Shown here: positions 13,786 to 24,579 of the stretch, piece by piece
How positions within the stretch are numbered: position 1 is the first letter of the stretch
Layout: every line of letters begins with the position of its first letter
Source of the DNA: Priestia iocasae
Lineage (GTDB): Bacteria > Bacillota > Bacilli > Bacillales > Bacillaceae_H
Length of the DNA stretch: 64,000 bases
Direction: 5' to 3'
Assembly: GCF_016909075.1 (NCBI RefSeq)
Contig: NZ_JAFBFC010000001.1
Location: 620,001-684,000, forward strand
Position numbers and translations under genes: made by a program
Notes under the pieces: generated by a model
What the model saw: only the letters and a program-made list of their open reading frames with translations
Told to the model about the DNA's origin: nothing
The model's database searches: none

Positions 13786-16196
13786 AAATAGCAAGTGTCA
13801 TTGTGGACGTGGCGACGAAGCAAACAGACCGTTCGTTTGATTATGCTGTTCCTGATAAATGGCAAGGCATTATTCAACCAGGGATGAGAGTCATTGTACC
13901 TTTTGGTCCTCGAAAAGTACAAGGGTTTGTTATTGGATTAAAACAAGAAACGGATGTAAAACGACTTCGAGCAATAGACGAAATGTTAGATTTAACACCT
14001 GTTTTAACAAGTGAATTATTAGAGCTTGGTGAATGGCTTACAGAACGAACGCTATGTTTTGCTATTTCCGCTTTTCAAGCGATGTTACCAGCAGCAATGA
14101 AAGCGAAATATGATAAAGAAATTACGTTAGTAAACGACCAAGCTGTTGAAGCATTACATGAGAGTGTGCGTCCGTTTTTTGTGGGAAAGAACTGTGTGCG
14201 CTGGAGTGAAGTGGAGAAAACAAATGCAGCTTCGTTCTTTTATCGAGATATTCAAAAAGGATTGCTAGAAGTTGTCTATCTCGTGAAAAATCGTGGAAAC
14301 AAAAAGGTAATGAAAGCTATTAAGCCAATTGCCTCAACAGAAGAATTAAAAAGTCAAATGGACGAGCTTTCTAAGCAAGCTGAAAAGCAAAAGAGGGTGT
14401 TATCTTTTTTTGTTCAACACCCAAGAGAAATTAGCTTAAAAGAACTAATGGATCAGCTTCAAATAACTCAAGCGCCCATTAAATCGTTAGTAGAGAAAAA
14501 ACTTTTGAAAGAAACAGAGATTGAGGTCTATCGAAATCCCTATGATGATGCGTCTTTTGCACAATCAAAGCCGTTTACCTTAACCGATGAACAATCAAAA
14601 GCTATTTCCCCCATCTTAAATCATATTGAAGAAGATAAGCATAATGTGTTTCTCATGTATGGAGTAACAGGTAGTGGGAAGACCGAAGTATACTTGCAAT
14701 CAATTGATAAGGTGTTACAAGCTGGTAAAGAAGCCATTATGCTTGTTCCTGAAATTTCATTAACACCACAGATGGTGAAGCGATTCAAAGGACGTTTTGG
14801 ATCGAAAGTAGCGGTTCTTCATAGTGGCCTTTCGACAGGTGAAAAGTATGATGAGTGGCGTAAAATTCAAAGAAAAGAAGTATCAGTTGTAGTAGGTGCA
14901 CGATCTGCGGTATTTGCTCCTTTTAAAAATCTAGGCATTATCATTATTGATGAAGAGCATGAAACAAGTTATAAACAAGAAGAAAACCCGCGCTATCATA
15001 CTCGTGATGTAGCTATTTATCGAGGTGAGCATCATCAATGCCCGGTCATTCTTGGGAGTGCAACGCCAACGTTAGAATCCTTTGCCAGAGCGCAAAAGGG
15101 TGTGTATCAATTATTAACACTTTCAAAGCGGATGAACGATGCCGCATTACCCTCAGTTGATATTATTGATATGCGTGAGGAGTTGCGAAGTGGTAATCGA
15201 TCCATGTTTTCGACTTTGCTTTTTGAAAAGATGCAAGATCGTCTACAAAAAGGAGAACAAATCGTCTTATTTCTTAATAAACGAGGGCACTCTTCTTTTG
15301 TGATGTGCCGAGACTGTGGCTTTGTTCACTCTTGTCCACACTGTGAAATCTCATTAACTTATCATCGCTATCAAAATATGTTAAAGTGTCACTACTGTGG
15401 CTTTGAGCAGTCGGTTCACACGGTTTGTCCAGAATGCAACAGCGATCATATTCGTTACTTTGGTACAGGTACTCAAAAAGTAGAAGAAGAGCTGACGAAA
15501 ATGTTGCCAGAAGCGTCTGTTGTTCGTATGGATGTGGATACAACAAGTCGAAAAGGGGCACATGAGAGGTTGTTAAATAAGTTTGGCAATGGTGAGGCAC
15601 AAATTTTATTAGGTACGCAAATGATTGCCAAAGGCCTCGATTTTCCCAATGTAACATTAGTGGGCGTATTATCGGCCGATACAATGCTTCATTTACCAGA
15701 CTTTCGAGCAGCTGAAAAGACCTTTCAGTTGTTAACGCAAGTGAGCGGTCGAGCAGGACGGCATAAGCTCCCTGGAGAGGTTGTCATTCAAACCTATACT
15801 CCTGAACATTATAGTATTCAATTAGCTAGTCAGCATGATTATGATACGTTCTATGAGCAAGAGATGGTAACACGCAAGCTTCATCGTTATCCACCTTTTT
15901 ATTACTTAGCGTTGCTGACGGTTTCACATGAAAATATTGCAAAAGTAGTATCGGTAACAGATAAAATTGGTCAGTATTTAAAACAACATTTATCAAATCA
16001 AACAATTGTATTGGGTCCGGTTACATCGCCAATCGCAAAGATAAAAGATAGATATCGCTATCAATGCATGATAAAATACAAGCTGGAACCGAGATTGATT
16101 CCTCTTTTAAAGTATATTTTGGAGCGGTATCAAGAGGAAGTTCAGCAGAATAACTTAACCATTACGATTGATTTACACCCTTATTCTATGATGTAA
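13782..16196 (+). CDS. priA: primosomal protein N' (replication restart helicase PriA)
   Basis: A superfamily 2 helicase that reloads the replisome at abandoned forks. The 804-residue protein has the N-terminal 3'-DNA-binding domain, Walker A GVTGSGKTEVY, Walker B IIIDEEHETSYKQEE, and a zinc region with paired cysteines (CRDCGFVHSCPHC and CHYCG...CPEC). The helicase C domain shows LLGTQMIAKGLDFPNV and QVSGRAGR. The ATG overlaps the coaBC stop (ATGA). Confidence 0.96.
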   Translation: MKIASVIVDVATKQTDRSFDYAVPDKWQGIIQPGMRVIVPFGPRKVQGFVIGLKQETDVKRLRAIDEMLDLTPVLTSELLELGEWLTERTLCFAISAFQAMLPAAMKAKYDKEITLVNDQAVEALHESVRPFFVGKNCVRWSEVEKTNAASFFYRDIQKGLLEVVYLVKNRGNKKVMKAIKPIASTEELKSQMDELSKQAEKQKRVLSFFVQHPREISLKELMDQLQITQAPIKSLVEKKLLKETEIEVYRNPYDDASFAQSKPFTLTDEQSKAISPILNHIEEDKHNVFLMYGVTGSGKTEVYLQSIDKVLQAGKEAIMLVPEISLTPQMVKRFKGRFGSKVAVLHSGLSTGEKYDEWRKIQRKEVSVVVGARSAVFAPFKNLGIIIIDEEHETSYKQEENPRYHTRDVAIYRGEHHQCPVILGSATPTLESFARAQKGVYQLLTLSKRMNDAALPSVDIIDMREELRSGNRSMFSTLLFEKMQDRLQKGEQIVLFLNKRGHSSFVMCRDCGFVHSCPHCEISLTYHRYQNMLKCHYCGFEQSVHTVCPECNSDHIRYFGTGTQKVEEELTKMLPEASVVRMDVDTTSRKGAHERLLNKFGNGEAQILLGTQMIAKGLDFPNVTLVGVLSADTMLHLPDFRAAEKTFQLLTQVSGRAGRHKLPGEVVIQTYTPEHYSIQLASQHDYDTFYEQEMVTRKLHRYPPFYYLALLTVSHENIAKVVSVTDKIGQYLKQHLSNQTIVLGPVTSPIAKIKDRYRYQCMIKYKLEPRLIPLLKYILERYQEEVQQNNLTITIDLHPYSMM

Positions 16197-16257
16197 GTGT
16201 TAATAGATAATCGATTTGGAAAGAAATAAAAGAGAGAGTCTTGTAGGAGGTTACACA

Positions 16258-16737
16258 TTGGCAAAATTAAATCTAGTTTATTATCCTGATAAGGTTCTTG
16301 AAACAGAATGCGAACCTGTCAAACAGTTTGATAATAAGCTAATTAAATTGTTAAATGGTATGTATGACGTAATGCTTGAAGCAGATGGAGTAGGATTAGC
16401 TGCTCCTCAAGTAGGCATTTCGCAACAAATTGCGGTTGTTGATGTTGGCGATCGTCACGGAAAGATTGAGCTAATCAATCCCGTTATTATTGAGGAGTAC
16501 GGTGAGCAAAAAGGTCCTGAAGGCTGCCTTAGTTTTCCGGGCCTTTTTGGTGATGTGACTCGTGCTAATCACATTAAAGTAAAAGCGCTCAACCGTCGTG
16601 GTAAACCATTTACTTTAGAAGCAAGAGGGTTTTTAGCACGTGCTATTCAACATGAAATTGATCATTTGCATGGTGTATTATTTACAGCAAAAGTGACGCG
16701 ATATTATGAAGAAGATGAGCTTGGAGGAGAGAATTAA
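16258..16737 (+). CDS. def: peptide deformylase
   Basis: Removes the formyl group from new proteins. All three metal motifs are present: GVGLAAPQVG, EGCLSFP (Cys ligand) and QHEIDHLHG (two His ligands and the catalytic Glu). The start is the TTG at 16258, giving 159 residues with N-terminus (M)AKLNLVYYPD: AGGAGG at 16245-16250 lies seven bases upstream, whereas the in-frame TTG at 16216 has no such signal. It abuts fmt, the enzyme that adds the group it removes. Confidence 0.95.
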   Translation: MAKLNLVYYPDKVLETECEPVKQFDNKLIKLLNGMYDVMLEADGVGLAAPQVGISQQIAVVDVGDRHGKIELINPVIIEEYGEQKGPEGCLSFPGLFGDVTRANHIKVKALNRRGKPFTLEARGFLARAIQHEIDHLHGVLFTAKVTRYYEEDELGGEN

Positions 16738-17694
16738 ATGACGAATATCGTATTTATGGGAACACCAGATTTTTCTGTTCCAGTTCTACAGACGTTAATT
16801 CAAGATGGTTATCATATCTCTGCAGTTGTAACACAGCCAGATCGTCCAAAGGGGCGCAAAAAAGTGTTAACACCACCACCTGTAAAAGTAGAAGCAGAAA
16901 AGCATGGAATTCCAGTGCTTCAGCCTGAAAAAATTCGGTTGGAAGAAGAATATCAAAAAGTATTAGCTTACAAGCCGGATTTAATTGTAACAGCCGCATT
17001 TGGTCAAATTTTACCAAAAGTGATTTTAGATGCACCGAAACATGGTTGTATCAATGTTCATGCTTCTCTTTTACCTGAGTTACGTGGTGGAGCACCTATT
17101 CATTACTCTATTTTAGAAGGAAAAGAAAAAACAGGTGTAACCATTATGTATATGGTTGAAAAGCTAGATGCAGGGGATATCTTAACAACGATCGAAGTAC
17201 CAATCGAGGAACAAGATCATGTCGGAACGTTGCATGATAAGCTATCAGAAGCTGGCTCAAAATTATTATCTGAGACCGTACCGCCTTTATTAGAAGGTAA
17301 GCTTACACCAATTCCTCAAGATAATGAAAAAGCAACATTTGCTTTTAATATTAAGAGAGAGCAAGAGAAAATTGAGTGGAGTCGAACAGGTGAAGAGATT
17401 TACAATCATATCCGAGGATTGCACCCTTGGCCAGTTGCTTACACTTCATTAGAGGGACAAGTATTGAAAGTATGGTGGGGAGAAAAAGTGAAATCACCTA
17501 CTGTAGATGCAGAGCCTGGTGTTGTCATTGCTATTGATAAAGATGGGCTCATCGTTGCAACGGGAAATGAAACGGCTATTAAGTTAACAGATATACAGCC
17601 ATCAGGTAAGAAGAGAATGAGTGCCGAGCAATTTTTACGTGGTACGAACCTTGAAAAAGGAACAAAGCTAGGAGACTATTATGAGTCGTTATAA
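16738..17694 (+). CDS. fmt: methionyl-tRNA formyltransferase
   Basis: Formylates initiator Met-tRNA using 10-formyltetrahydrofolate. The 318-residue protein has the N-terminal Rossmann domain ([14 protein letters not shown]), the catalytic segment [20 protein letters not shown] with Asn-His, and a C-terminal oligonucleotide-binding domain. It starts at the base after the def stop, with GGAGGAGAG ahead, and overlaps rsmB by 14 bases. Confidence 0.97.
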   Translation: MTNIVFMGTPDFSVPVLQTLIQDGYHISAVVTQPDRPKGRKKVLTPPPVKVEAEKHGIPVLQPEKIRLEEEYQKVLAYKPDLIVTAAFGQILPKVILDAPKHGCINVHASLLPELRGGAPIHYSILEGKEKTGVTIMYMVEKLDAGDILTTIEVPIEEQDHVGTLHDKLSEAGSKLLSETVPPLLEGKLTPIPQDNEKATFAFNIKREQEKIEWSRTGEEIYNHIRGLHPWPVAYTSLEGQVLKVWWGEKVKSPTVDAEPGVVIAIDKDGLIVATGNETAIKLTDIQPSGKKRMSAEQFLRGTNLEKGTKLGDYYESL

Positions 17695-19024
17695 TGTGCG
17701 AAGTATTGCATTAGATATTTTGCTATCAATTGAAAAAAATCAAGCATTCAGTAATTTACTATTAAATAAAAGTATTGAAAAGCATGAAGTAAGAGGAAAA
17801 GACGCAGGGTTGTTAACTGAGATTGTGTACGGAAGTATTCAAAGAAGGGACACACTAGATTATTACTTAGCGCCCTTTATTAAAAATCCAAAAAAGTTAC
17901 AATCCTGGGTACGTGTTTTATTGCGTTTATCAGTTTATCAAATGATCTATCTTGATCGTGTACCGGACCGAGCGATTATTCATGAAGCAGTCGAAATTGC
18001 GAAGCAAAAAGGTCATAGAGGTATTTCTTCAATGGTAAATGGCGTATTGCGAAGCATTCAACGTGAAGGGGTAAGATCATTTGAAGAAATTCAAGATCCA
18101 TTAGAGCGAGTAGCGATTGAAACAAGTCATCCTCTATGGCTTGTGAAACGTTGGGCAGAACAATATGGAATGGATCGCACAAGAGAAATTTGTATGGCGA
18201 ATTTAACGGCTCCAAAACAAACCATTCGTGTGAATACCGCACGCTTTACAGTTGATGAAGTAAAAGCTCAATTGCAAGAAGAAGGTATTGCTGTAGAGAA
18301 AGGTGAGTTTGCCCCCGAGGCGTTAGAGGTTCAAAAAGGGAATGCCGCCTATACAGAAGCCTTTAAAAAAGGAATGTTTACTATCCAAGATGAAAGCTCA
18401 ATGCTTGTGGCTCATGCTTTGAATGTAGAAGAAAACGAAACAGTTCTAGACAGTTGCGCAGCGCCTGGTGGAAAATCGACTCACATTGCTGAATTGTTAA
18501 AAGGCACAGGGAAGGTTATTTCGTTAGACATTCATGATCATAAAGTAAAGCTAATTGCTGAACAAGCAACGCGTTTACAACTTACGAACATTGAGCCAAC
18601 CGTTTTGGATAGCCGAAAAGCTGGCGATTCGTTTGGGAAAGAGAGCTTTGATCGAATTTTAGTTGATGCTCCTTGCTCAGGCTTTGGTGTAATGAGAAGA
18701 AAGCCAGATTTAAAATATGTAAAAACACAAAAAGATGTTGAACAACTGTCACATATACAACTTCAAATATTAGAAGCAGTTGCGCCTCTTTTGAAAAGTA
18801 ATGGTATATTAGTGTATAGTACATGTACGATTGATCAAGAAGAAAACAGTGATGTAGTGCATGCTTTTTTACAAAAAAATGATCAATTCAAAGAAGATAA
18901 TACGTTCGTAGATAGAGTGCCGGAGCAACTTAAACAAAACGTTAAACATGGTCAAATCCAACTTCTTCCGGATCAACAACACAGTGATGGATTTTATATC
19001 GCATGTTTACGAAAGCAGGTGTAA
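17681..19024 (+). CDS. rsmB: 16S rRNA (cytosine-967-C5)-methyltransferase
   Basis: The 447-residue enzyme joins an N-terminal NusB-like RNA-binding domain (to about residue 150) to a SAM-dependent methyltransferase. It contains [16 protein letters not shown] (SAM loop), [15 protein letters not shown] (motif IV Cys) and [10 protein letters not shown] (motif VI catalytic Cys). The start at 17681 lies within the end of fmt. It is followed by rlmN two bases after its stop. Confidence 0.96.
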   Translation: MSRYNVRSIALDILLSIEKNQAFSNLLLNKSIEKHEVRGKDAGLLTEIVYGSIQRRDTLDYYLAPFIKNPKKLQSWVRVLLRLSVYQMIYLDRVPDRAIIHEAVEIAKQKGHRGISSMVNGVLRSIQREGVRSFEEIQDPLERVAIETSHPLWLVKRWAEQYGMDRTREICMANLTAPKQTIRVNTARFTVDEVKAQLQEEGIAVEKGEFAPEALEVQKGNAAYTEAFKKGMFTIQDESSMLVAHALNVEENETVLDSCAAPGGKSTHIAELLKGTGKVISLDIHDHKVKLIAEQATRLQLTNIEPTVLDSRKAGDSFGKESFDRILVDAPCSGFGVMRRKPDLKYVKTQKDVEQLSHIQLQILEAVAPLLKSNGILVYSTCTIDQEENSDVVHAFLQKNDQFKEDNTFVDRVPEQLKQNVKHGQIQLLPDQQHSDGFYIACLRKQV

Positions 19025-19026
19025 AA

Positions 19027-20118
19027 ATGGAAAAAGCAATACAAAAGAAACAAGAAGAAGCAAAAGACAATCGCAAGCCATCCATTTACTCATTACAACT
19101 ACATGAGTTAGAGAATTGGTTAGTAGAACGAGGCGAAAAAAAGTTTCGTGGAAAACAGGTGTACGATTGGTTATACCACAAACGTGTAACAGCATTTGAT
19201 GATATGACAAACTTATCAAAAGGGTTACGTGATTTGTTAAAAGATAACTTTTCGTTAACGACATTAAATACGGCTGTACAGCAAACATCAGCAGACGGAA
19301 CAATGAAGTTTTTATTTGAATTACATGATGGCTATACAATCGAGACGGTGTTAATGCGCCATGAGTACGGTAATTCGATTTGTGTGACGACGCAGGTGGG
19401 CTGTCGAATTGGCTGTACATTTTGTGCATCAACTCTAGGTGGCTTAAAACGAAACTTGGAAGCTGGAGAAATTGTAGCTCAAGTTGTAAAAGTGCAAAAA
19501 GCGCTTGATGAACAAGGAGAACGAGTAAGTCATGTCGTAATTATGGGGATAGGAGAGCCATTTGATAACTATGATGAAATGTTAAGCTTCTTGAAGATTA
19601 TCAATAGTGATGAAGGCTTAAATATTGGAGCGAGACACATTACCGTTTCTACAAGTGGTATTATTCCAAAGATTTATAAATTTGCAGATGAAAGTTTACA
19701 AATTAATTTTGCGATTTCTTTACACGCACCAAATAATGAAATCCGCTCGCGTTTAATGCCGATTAACCGTGCCTATAAGTTGCCAGAGTTAATGGAATCA
19801 ATTAAATATTATACAGAGAAAACAGGGCGACGAATTAGCTTTGAGTATGGCTTATTTGGTGGAGTTAACGATCAAGCAGAGCACGCGGAAGAGTTAGCTA
19901 CATTAATCAAAGATTTAAAATGTCACGTGAATTTAATTCCAGTGAACTATGTTCCAGAACGTGATTATGTTCGTACACCACGTGAACAAATCTTTGAGTT
20001 TGAACGCATATTGAAAAAGCGTGGAATTAATGTAACGATTCGTCGGGAGCAAGGTCATGACATTGATGCGGCGTGTGGACAGCTGCGTGCGAAGGAGCGT
20101 AAAGAAGAGACGAGGTGA
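19027..20118 (+). CDS. rlmN: 23S rRNA (adenine-2503-C2)/tRNA methyltransferase RlmN
   Basis: A radical-SAM enzyme that methylates A2503 of 23S rRNA. The 363-residue protein has the cluster motif [10 protein letters not shown] (CxxxCxxC), the [11 protein letters not shown] segment and a C-terminal conserved Cys near the end (DAACGQLR). The start at 19027 is preferred over an in-frame upstream ATG at 19003 that lies inside rsmB: AGGTG precedes 19027 and the length then equals the usual 363. Confidence 0.96.
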   Translation: MEKAIQKKQEEAKDNRKPSIYSLQLHELENWLVERGEKKFRGKQVYDWLYHKRVTAFDDMTNLSKGLRDLLKDNFSLTTLNTAVQQTSADGTMKFLFELHDGYTIETVLMRHEYGNSICVTTQVGCRIGCTFCASTLGGLKRNLEAGEIVAQVVKVQKALDEQGERVSHVVIMGIGEPFDNYDEMLSFLKIINSDEGLNIGARHITVSTSGIIPKIYKFADESLQINFAISLHAPNNEIRSRLMPINRAYKLPELMESIKYYTEKTGRRISFEYGLFGGVNDQAEHAEELATLIKDLKCHVNLIPVNYVPERDYVRTPREQIFEFERILKKRGINVTIRREQGHDIDAACGQLRAKERKEETR

Positions 20119-20122
20119 TCGT

Positions 20123-20866
20123 ATGGGAGCTGTCTTTATGACGGACCGCGGGAAAATACGGCAACACAATGAGGATTCTGGAGGGGTATTTGTTAACCCC
20201 CATGGTCATAGGCTAGCGATCGTAGCAGATGGAATGGGAGGTCATCGTGCTGGTGATGTTGCCAGTGCGATGGCTATTAAAAAATTGCAAGGTTATTGGG
20301 AAAATGGAGATGAACTCACTTCGCCAGATGCAGCCTCTGTATGGTTAACAGAACATGTTAGTAAAGTGAATGATGAGTTATTTGTGTATTCAAATGAGCA
20401 TGAAGAGTGTAAAGGTATGGGTACAACCCTTGTAGCAGCTATCTGCACAAGTACATTTTGTACAATTGGTCATATCGGCGATAGTCGCTGTTATCTATTA
20501 AATGAGTATGGCTTTAATCAAATTACAGAAGATCACTCTTTAGTCAATGAGCTTGTTAAAAATGGTCAAATTTCTAGAGAAGATGCAGAACATCATCCAA
20601 GAAAAAATATATTAGTGAGAGCGTTAGGCACAGAAAAGCAAGTAACGCTCGATGTAAAATCAATGGAAATTGAGCAAGAAGATGTCCTTTTATTATGCTC
20701 AGATGGCTTATCAAATAAAGTGTCGGAGGAACAATTAAAACAAATTCTTTTGACCGATCTAACTTTAGAACAGAAAGGTTCTCATCTAATTGATTTAGCT
20801 AATGAACTAGGCGGAGAAGATAATATTACGCTTGCCCTTGTTGATTTTATAAGTGAAAGTAGGTGA
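20123..20866 (+). CDS. prpC: PP2C-type serine/threonine phosphatase PrpC
   Basis: A metal-dependent phosphatase that reverses the action of PrkC. The 247-residue protein shows the PP2C motifs RQHNED, VADGMGGHRAGDVAS, IGHIGDSRCYL, ALG, CSDGLSNKV and GGEDNITLALV, covering the acidic metal ligands. The start at 20123 has a full GAGGTGATC Shine-Dalgarno sequence. It precedes prkC by five bases. Confidence 0.96.
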   Translation: MGAVFMTDRGKIRQHNEDSGGVFVNPHGHRLAIVADGMGGHRAGDVASAMAIKKLQGYWENGDELTSPDAASVWLTEHVSKVNDELFVYSNEHEECKGMGTTLVAAICTSTFCTIGHIGDSRCYLLNEYGFNQITEDHSLVNELVKNGQISREDAEHHPRKNILVRALGTEKQVTLDVKSMEIEQEDVLLLCSDGLSNKVSEEQLKQILLTDLTLEQKGSHLIDLANELGGEDNITLALVDFISESR

Positions 20867-20871
20867 GAGCG

Positions 20872-22842
20872 GTGCTAATTGGTAAGCGGCTAAATGATCG
20901 TTATAAGATTTTACAAGTCATCGGCGGAGGCGGAATGGCTAACGTTTATTTAGCTAGAGATATGATTCTTGAGCGAGATGTAGCAATTAAAGTGCTTCGT
21001 TTAGATTTTGCAAATGACGAGTCATTTATAAAGCGTTTCCATCGTGAAGCACAATCAGCTACGAGCATCGCCCACCCTAATATTGTGAGTATATACGATG
21101 TTGGGGAAGAAGAGGATATTTACTATATTGTGATGGAATATGTAGCGGGGCATACGCTCAAGCAGTATATTCAACAACAACCTCCTCTACCTATTGAGAA
21201 AGCAATAAATATTATGATACAAATTACATCCGCGATTGCGCATGCTCATCAATATGGGATTGTACATAGAGATCTGAAGCCACAGAATATTTTAATTGAT
21301 GAAAATGATATAGCCAAAGTAACCGATTTTGGAATTGCCATTGCATTAAGCTCAACGACTATTACTCACACAAACTCTGTTTTAGGATCGGTTCATTATT
21401 TATCTCCCGAACAAGCTAGGGGAGGATTAGCCAATAAAAAATCAGATATTTATTCACTAGGCATTGTATTATTTGAATTATTGACAGGGCGTGTTCCATT
21501 CTCGGGTGAATCTGCTGTCTCAATCGCACTCAAACACTTACAAACAGAAACGCCTTCACCGAAAAGATGGAACCCTTCAATTCCTCAAAGTATTGAAAAT
21601 GTTGTATTAAAAGCAACTGCTAAAGATCCGTTTTATCGCTATGAATCTGTAGAAGAAATGGAAGAAGATTTAAGAACTGCGCTAGAACCTGAGCGATTGA
21701 GCGAAGCGAAATTTTCAATCCCAGACGATGATGAAGTAACAAAAGCAATTCCTGTTATTACGGATGAGTATTTAGATACTGAAATAGACGATACCATTGT
21801 CAGACCTTCAGTAAACGAAGAGAAACCTGAAGTAAAAGAAAAACCACAAGTGGAAGCGAAGGAGAGTAAGAAGAAGAAACGTAAAATTCTTCCAACACTC
21901 TTACTTATCCTTCTTTTTCTAGCAGTAGGAAGTGTTGCTGCTGTTACGTTTATTCCATCGCTTTTATTGCCAAAAGATATGACTGTTCCTGATTTGCAAA
22001 ATGAAGAATATGAACGCGCGGTTACTCAGCTATTATCAATGGGATTTAAAGTTCAAGACACGCAAGTGATCCCTGATAATAGCATTGAAGAAGGTAAGGT
22101 AATTCGAACGGATCCAGAGGCAGGAGAAGTGGTGAAAGAGGGTGCTTTCATTACTATTTATCGCAGTGCTGGGAAAGAAAAAGTAACATTTGATCGTTAT
22201 ATTGGTCGAAACGTAGAGGAAATAAAAGCGCTGCTAGAGGATCGGAATTTTAAAGAAATTCGAACCGTCGATATAGAGAGCAATGAGACGCCAGGTACAA
22301 TTGTAGATCAAGTGCCAAAAGAAACAGAGCAAGTCATTCCAGAAGAAACAACTGTTACATTTTGGGTTAGTACGGGCCCTCCTGACATTGCGTTAAAAGA
22401 CTTTGTAGGATGGACGGAAAAAAGCGTACAAGACTATTTATCAGAGTATGGACTTGAAGTTGTCAGCAATAGGGAATATTCTGATACAGTAAGTGAGGGG
22501 CTAGTCGTTTCACAAAGTCCAATGCCGAATGAAAATGTTCAAAAAGGAGATACTGTTACGATTACTGTTTCTGACGGACAAGAAGAAAAGCCGCCTAAGA
22601 CGATTACGAGAACGATTACCATTCCATATGAACCTACGATAGAGGGTCAGCCTCAACAAGTGCAGATATATGTAGAGGACTTACAATATGATATGACCGT
22701 TCCTTATAAAGAATTGGCGATTACAGAAACAGTAACTGAAAATATTCAGTTAATGATTCCTTATGGAGATCAAGCAGGGTACAAAGTGATTCGTGATGGC
22801 AATGTGATAGAAGATACAGTCATTGATTATGAAGAATCATAA
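20872..22842 (+). CDS. prkC: serine/threonine protein kinase with PASTA repeats (PrkC)
   Basis: A membrane kinase that senses peptidoglycan fragments; in B. subtilis it triggers spore germination and acts in stationary phase. The 656-residue protein has an N-terminal Hanks kinase domain (glycine loop GGGGMANVY, Lys40, HRDLKPQN, DFG and activation-loop threonines in STTITHTNSVLGS), a basic juxtamembrane patch, one membrane helix (about 340-360), three extracellular PASTA repeats (about 360-565) and a short tail. The GTG at 20872 was chosen over a GTG three codons upstream because it gives the family start MLIGKRLNDRY with TAGGTGAG five bases ahead. Confidence 0.95.
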   Translation: MLIGKRLNDRYKILQVIGGGGMANVYLARDMILERDVAIKVLRLDFANDESFIKRFHREAQSATSIAHPNIVSIYDVGEEEDIYYIVMEYVAGHTLKQYIQQQPPLPIEKAINIMIQITSAIAHAHQYGIVHRDLKPQNILIDENDIAKVTDFGIAIALSSTTITHTNSVLGSVHYLSPEQARGGLANKKSDIYSLGIVLFELLTGRVPFSGESAVSIALKHLQTETPSPKRWNPSIPQSIENVVLKATAKDPFYRYESVEEMEEDLRTALEPERLSEAKFSIPDDDEVTKAIPVITDEYLDTEIDDTIVRPSVNEEKPEVKEKPQVEAKESKKKKRKILPTLLLILLFLAVGSVAAVTFIPSLLLPKDMTVPDLQNEEYERAVTQLLSMGFKVQDTQVIPDNSIEEGKVIRTDPEAGEVVKEGAFITIYRSAGKEKVTFDRYIGRNVEEIKALLEDRNFKEIRTVDIESNETPGTIVDQVPKETEQVIPEETTVTFWVSTGPPDIALKDFVGWTEKSVQDYLSEYGLEVVSNREYSDTVSEGLVVSQSPMPNENVQKGDTVTITVSDGQEEKPPKTITRTITIPYEPTIEGQPQQVQIYVEDLQYDMTVPYKELAITETVTENIQLMIPYGDQAGYKVIRDGNVIEDTVIDYEES

Positions 22843-22859
22843 AAATAAGGAGTGAGCTT

Positions 22860-23741
22860 ATGCCAGAAGGAAGAATTATTAAATCCTTGAGTGGATTTTA
22901 CTACGTTCTTCATGATGGACAAATTACACAATGTCGCGGCAGAGGGGTGTTCCGAAAGCAAAAGATTACCCCTCTAGTTGGAGACGATGTGGTTTTTCAG
23001 GCTGAAAACGAGCTTGAAGGGTACATTTTGGAAGTCAAAGAAAGAAAGAACGAATTAGTTCGACCACCAATTTCAAATGTAAATCAGTCCTTATTGGTCT
23101 TTTCAGCCATTGAGCCAGGGTTTAGTTCATTATTATTAGATCGTTTTCTAGTATTAGTTGAGTCTAATGGGATTGAACCAATTATCTGTATATCAAAAAT
23201 GGACTTAGTTCCTGAGGATAAAAAGCCAGATATCGAAAAATATGCACAAGATTATCGAGATATAGGCTATGAAGTTATCTTAACTTCAACGGTTGAACAA
23301 GATAGTATATCTGTTCTTTACCCTGTGTTTGAAGGACAGGTAACGGTTATTGCTGGTCAGTCCGGAGTAGGGAAATCATCGCTTCTAAACGTCTTAAAAC
23401 CAGAGTTAGAACTGAAAACCAATGATATTTCTGCTTCATTAGGTAGAGGAAAGCATACGACTAGACATGTAGAACTCCTACCGATTGGTGGAGGTTTGGT
23501 AGCTGATACGCCAGGGTTTAGTTCTCTTGATTTTACAGATATTGAAGTTGAAGATTTATCAAGTTGTTTTCCGGAAATGGAGAGAGTAAGTCATTCTTGT
23601 AAGTTTCGTGGTTGTGTACATTTAAAAGAGCCAAAATGTGCAGTGAAAGAAGCGGTAGAAGATGGAACCATTCCATCTTATCGATATGAGCATTACGTTC
23701 AGTTTATCGACGAAATCAAGCAAAGAAAGCCGAGGTATTAA
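22860..23741 (+). CDS. rsgA: ribosome small-subunit-dependent GTPase RsgA
   Basis: A circularly permuted GTPase that checks late 30S maturation; known as CpgA/YloQ in Bacillus and a PrkC substrate there. The 293-residue protein has an N-terminal OB fold, then the G motifs in permuted order: ISKMD (G4), [13 protein letters not shown] (G1), [10 protein letters not shown] (G3). A C-terminal zinc knuckle has a CxxxxxC..H..C pattern ([15 protein letters not shown]). AAGGAGTGA precedes the ATG. Confidence 0.96.
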   Translation: MPEGRIIKSLSGFYYVLHDGQITQCRGRGVFRKQKITPLVGDDVVFQAENELEGYILEVKERKNELVRPPISNVNQSLLVFSAIEPGFSSLLLDRFLVLVESNGIEPIICISKMDLVPEDKKPDIEKYAQDYRDIGYEVILTSTVEQDSISVLYPVFEGQVTVIAGQSGVGKSSLLNVLKPELELKTNDISASLGRGKHTTRHVELLPIGGGLVADTPGFSSLDFTDIEVEDLSSCFPEMERVSHSCKFRGCVHLKEPKCAVKEAVEDGTIPSYRYEHYVQFIDEIKQRKPRY

Positions 23742-23743
23742 CA

Positions 23744-24397
23744 ATGATAAAGATTGCACCTTCCATTTTATCTGCTAACTTCGCACAGCTTGCCCAAGAA
23801 ATTAAAGATGTAGAAGCTGGTGGAGCAGATTACATACACGTAGATGTGATGGATGGTCATTTTGTACCAAACATTACAATTGGTCCTCTTATTGTAGAGG
23901 CGATTAGGCCTGTTACTACATTGCCTTTAGATGTTCATTTAATGATTGAGAATCCAGATTTATATATCCCAACATTCGCAAAAGCAGGTGCAGATATTTT
24001 AACTGTTCATGCTGAAGCATGCCCACATTTACACCGAACGGTTCAGCTTATTAAAGAACATGGAATGAAAGCAGGTGTAGCACTTAATCCAGCAACACCT
24101 ATTGATATGGTCAAACATGTTCTTAATGATTTGGATCTTGTGTTACTTATGACTGTGAATCCTGGATTTGGTGGACAAACATTCATACCAAGTGTTTTAC
24201 CAAAGATTGAACAAATTTCACAGCTAATAGAAATTCGTGGATTATCAATTGAGGTAGAAGTTGATGGTGGCGTTAACGAAGCAACCGCTAAACAATGTAT
24301 AGATGCTGGAGCCAATGTATTAGTAGCTGGGTCTGCAATTTATAATGTGGATAACAGACAATCAGCAATAGAGTCTCTTCGACCAGCTAAATGGTGA
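23744..24397 (+). CDS. rpe: ribulose-phosphate 3-epimerase
   Basis: Interconverts ribulose 5-phosphate and xylulose 5-phosphate in the pentose phosphate pathway. The 217-residue TIM barrel has [43 protein letters not shown] and VDGGVN, which include the metal His/Asp ligands. It begins two bases after rsgA and is followed by an intrinsic terminator, so it ends the long coaBC block. Confidence 0.97.
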   Translation: MIKIAPSILSANFAQLAQEIKDVEAGGADYIHVDVMDGHFVPNITIGPLIVEAIRPVTTLPLDVHLMIENPDLYIPTFAKAGADILTVHAEACPHLHRTVQLIKEHGMKAGVALNPATPIDMVKHVLNDLDLVLLMTVNPGFGGQTFIPSVLPKIEQISQLIEIRGLSIEVEVDGGVNEATAKQCIDAGANVLVAGSAIYNVDNRQSAIESLRPAKW

Positions 24398-24417
24398 AAA
24401 AGTGTTAGTATACTCGT

Positions 24418-24449
24418 AAAGAAGCGAATAATGGTTCGCTTCTTTTTTA
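24418..24449 (+). terminator. intrinsic terminator after rpe
   Basis: Stem AAAGAAGCGAA/TTCGCTTCTTT with a six-base loop, running into TTTTTTA. Confidence 0.9.
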
Positions 24450-24579
24450 TAGGTTCTGTTCTAAAGGAAGACTTTGTAAGGAGTAGTTATTGCGTGTATA
24501 GAGTGTTAGGTGATAGGGGAAGGCATAAGAGTGAAGGTAACATCTCATATTTAAGAGAGTTCAGACATAAAGGGGAGAC

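Noticed and set aside
15274-15684. Minus-strand 136-codon frame opposite priA
   Set aside because: Complement of the PriA zinc and helicase region; no start signal.
19007-19432. Minus-strand 141-codon frame opposite rlmN
   Set aside because: Lies wholly over the well-conserved N-terminal part of rlmN; composition is that of a complement frame.
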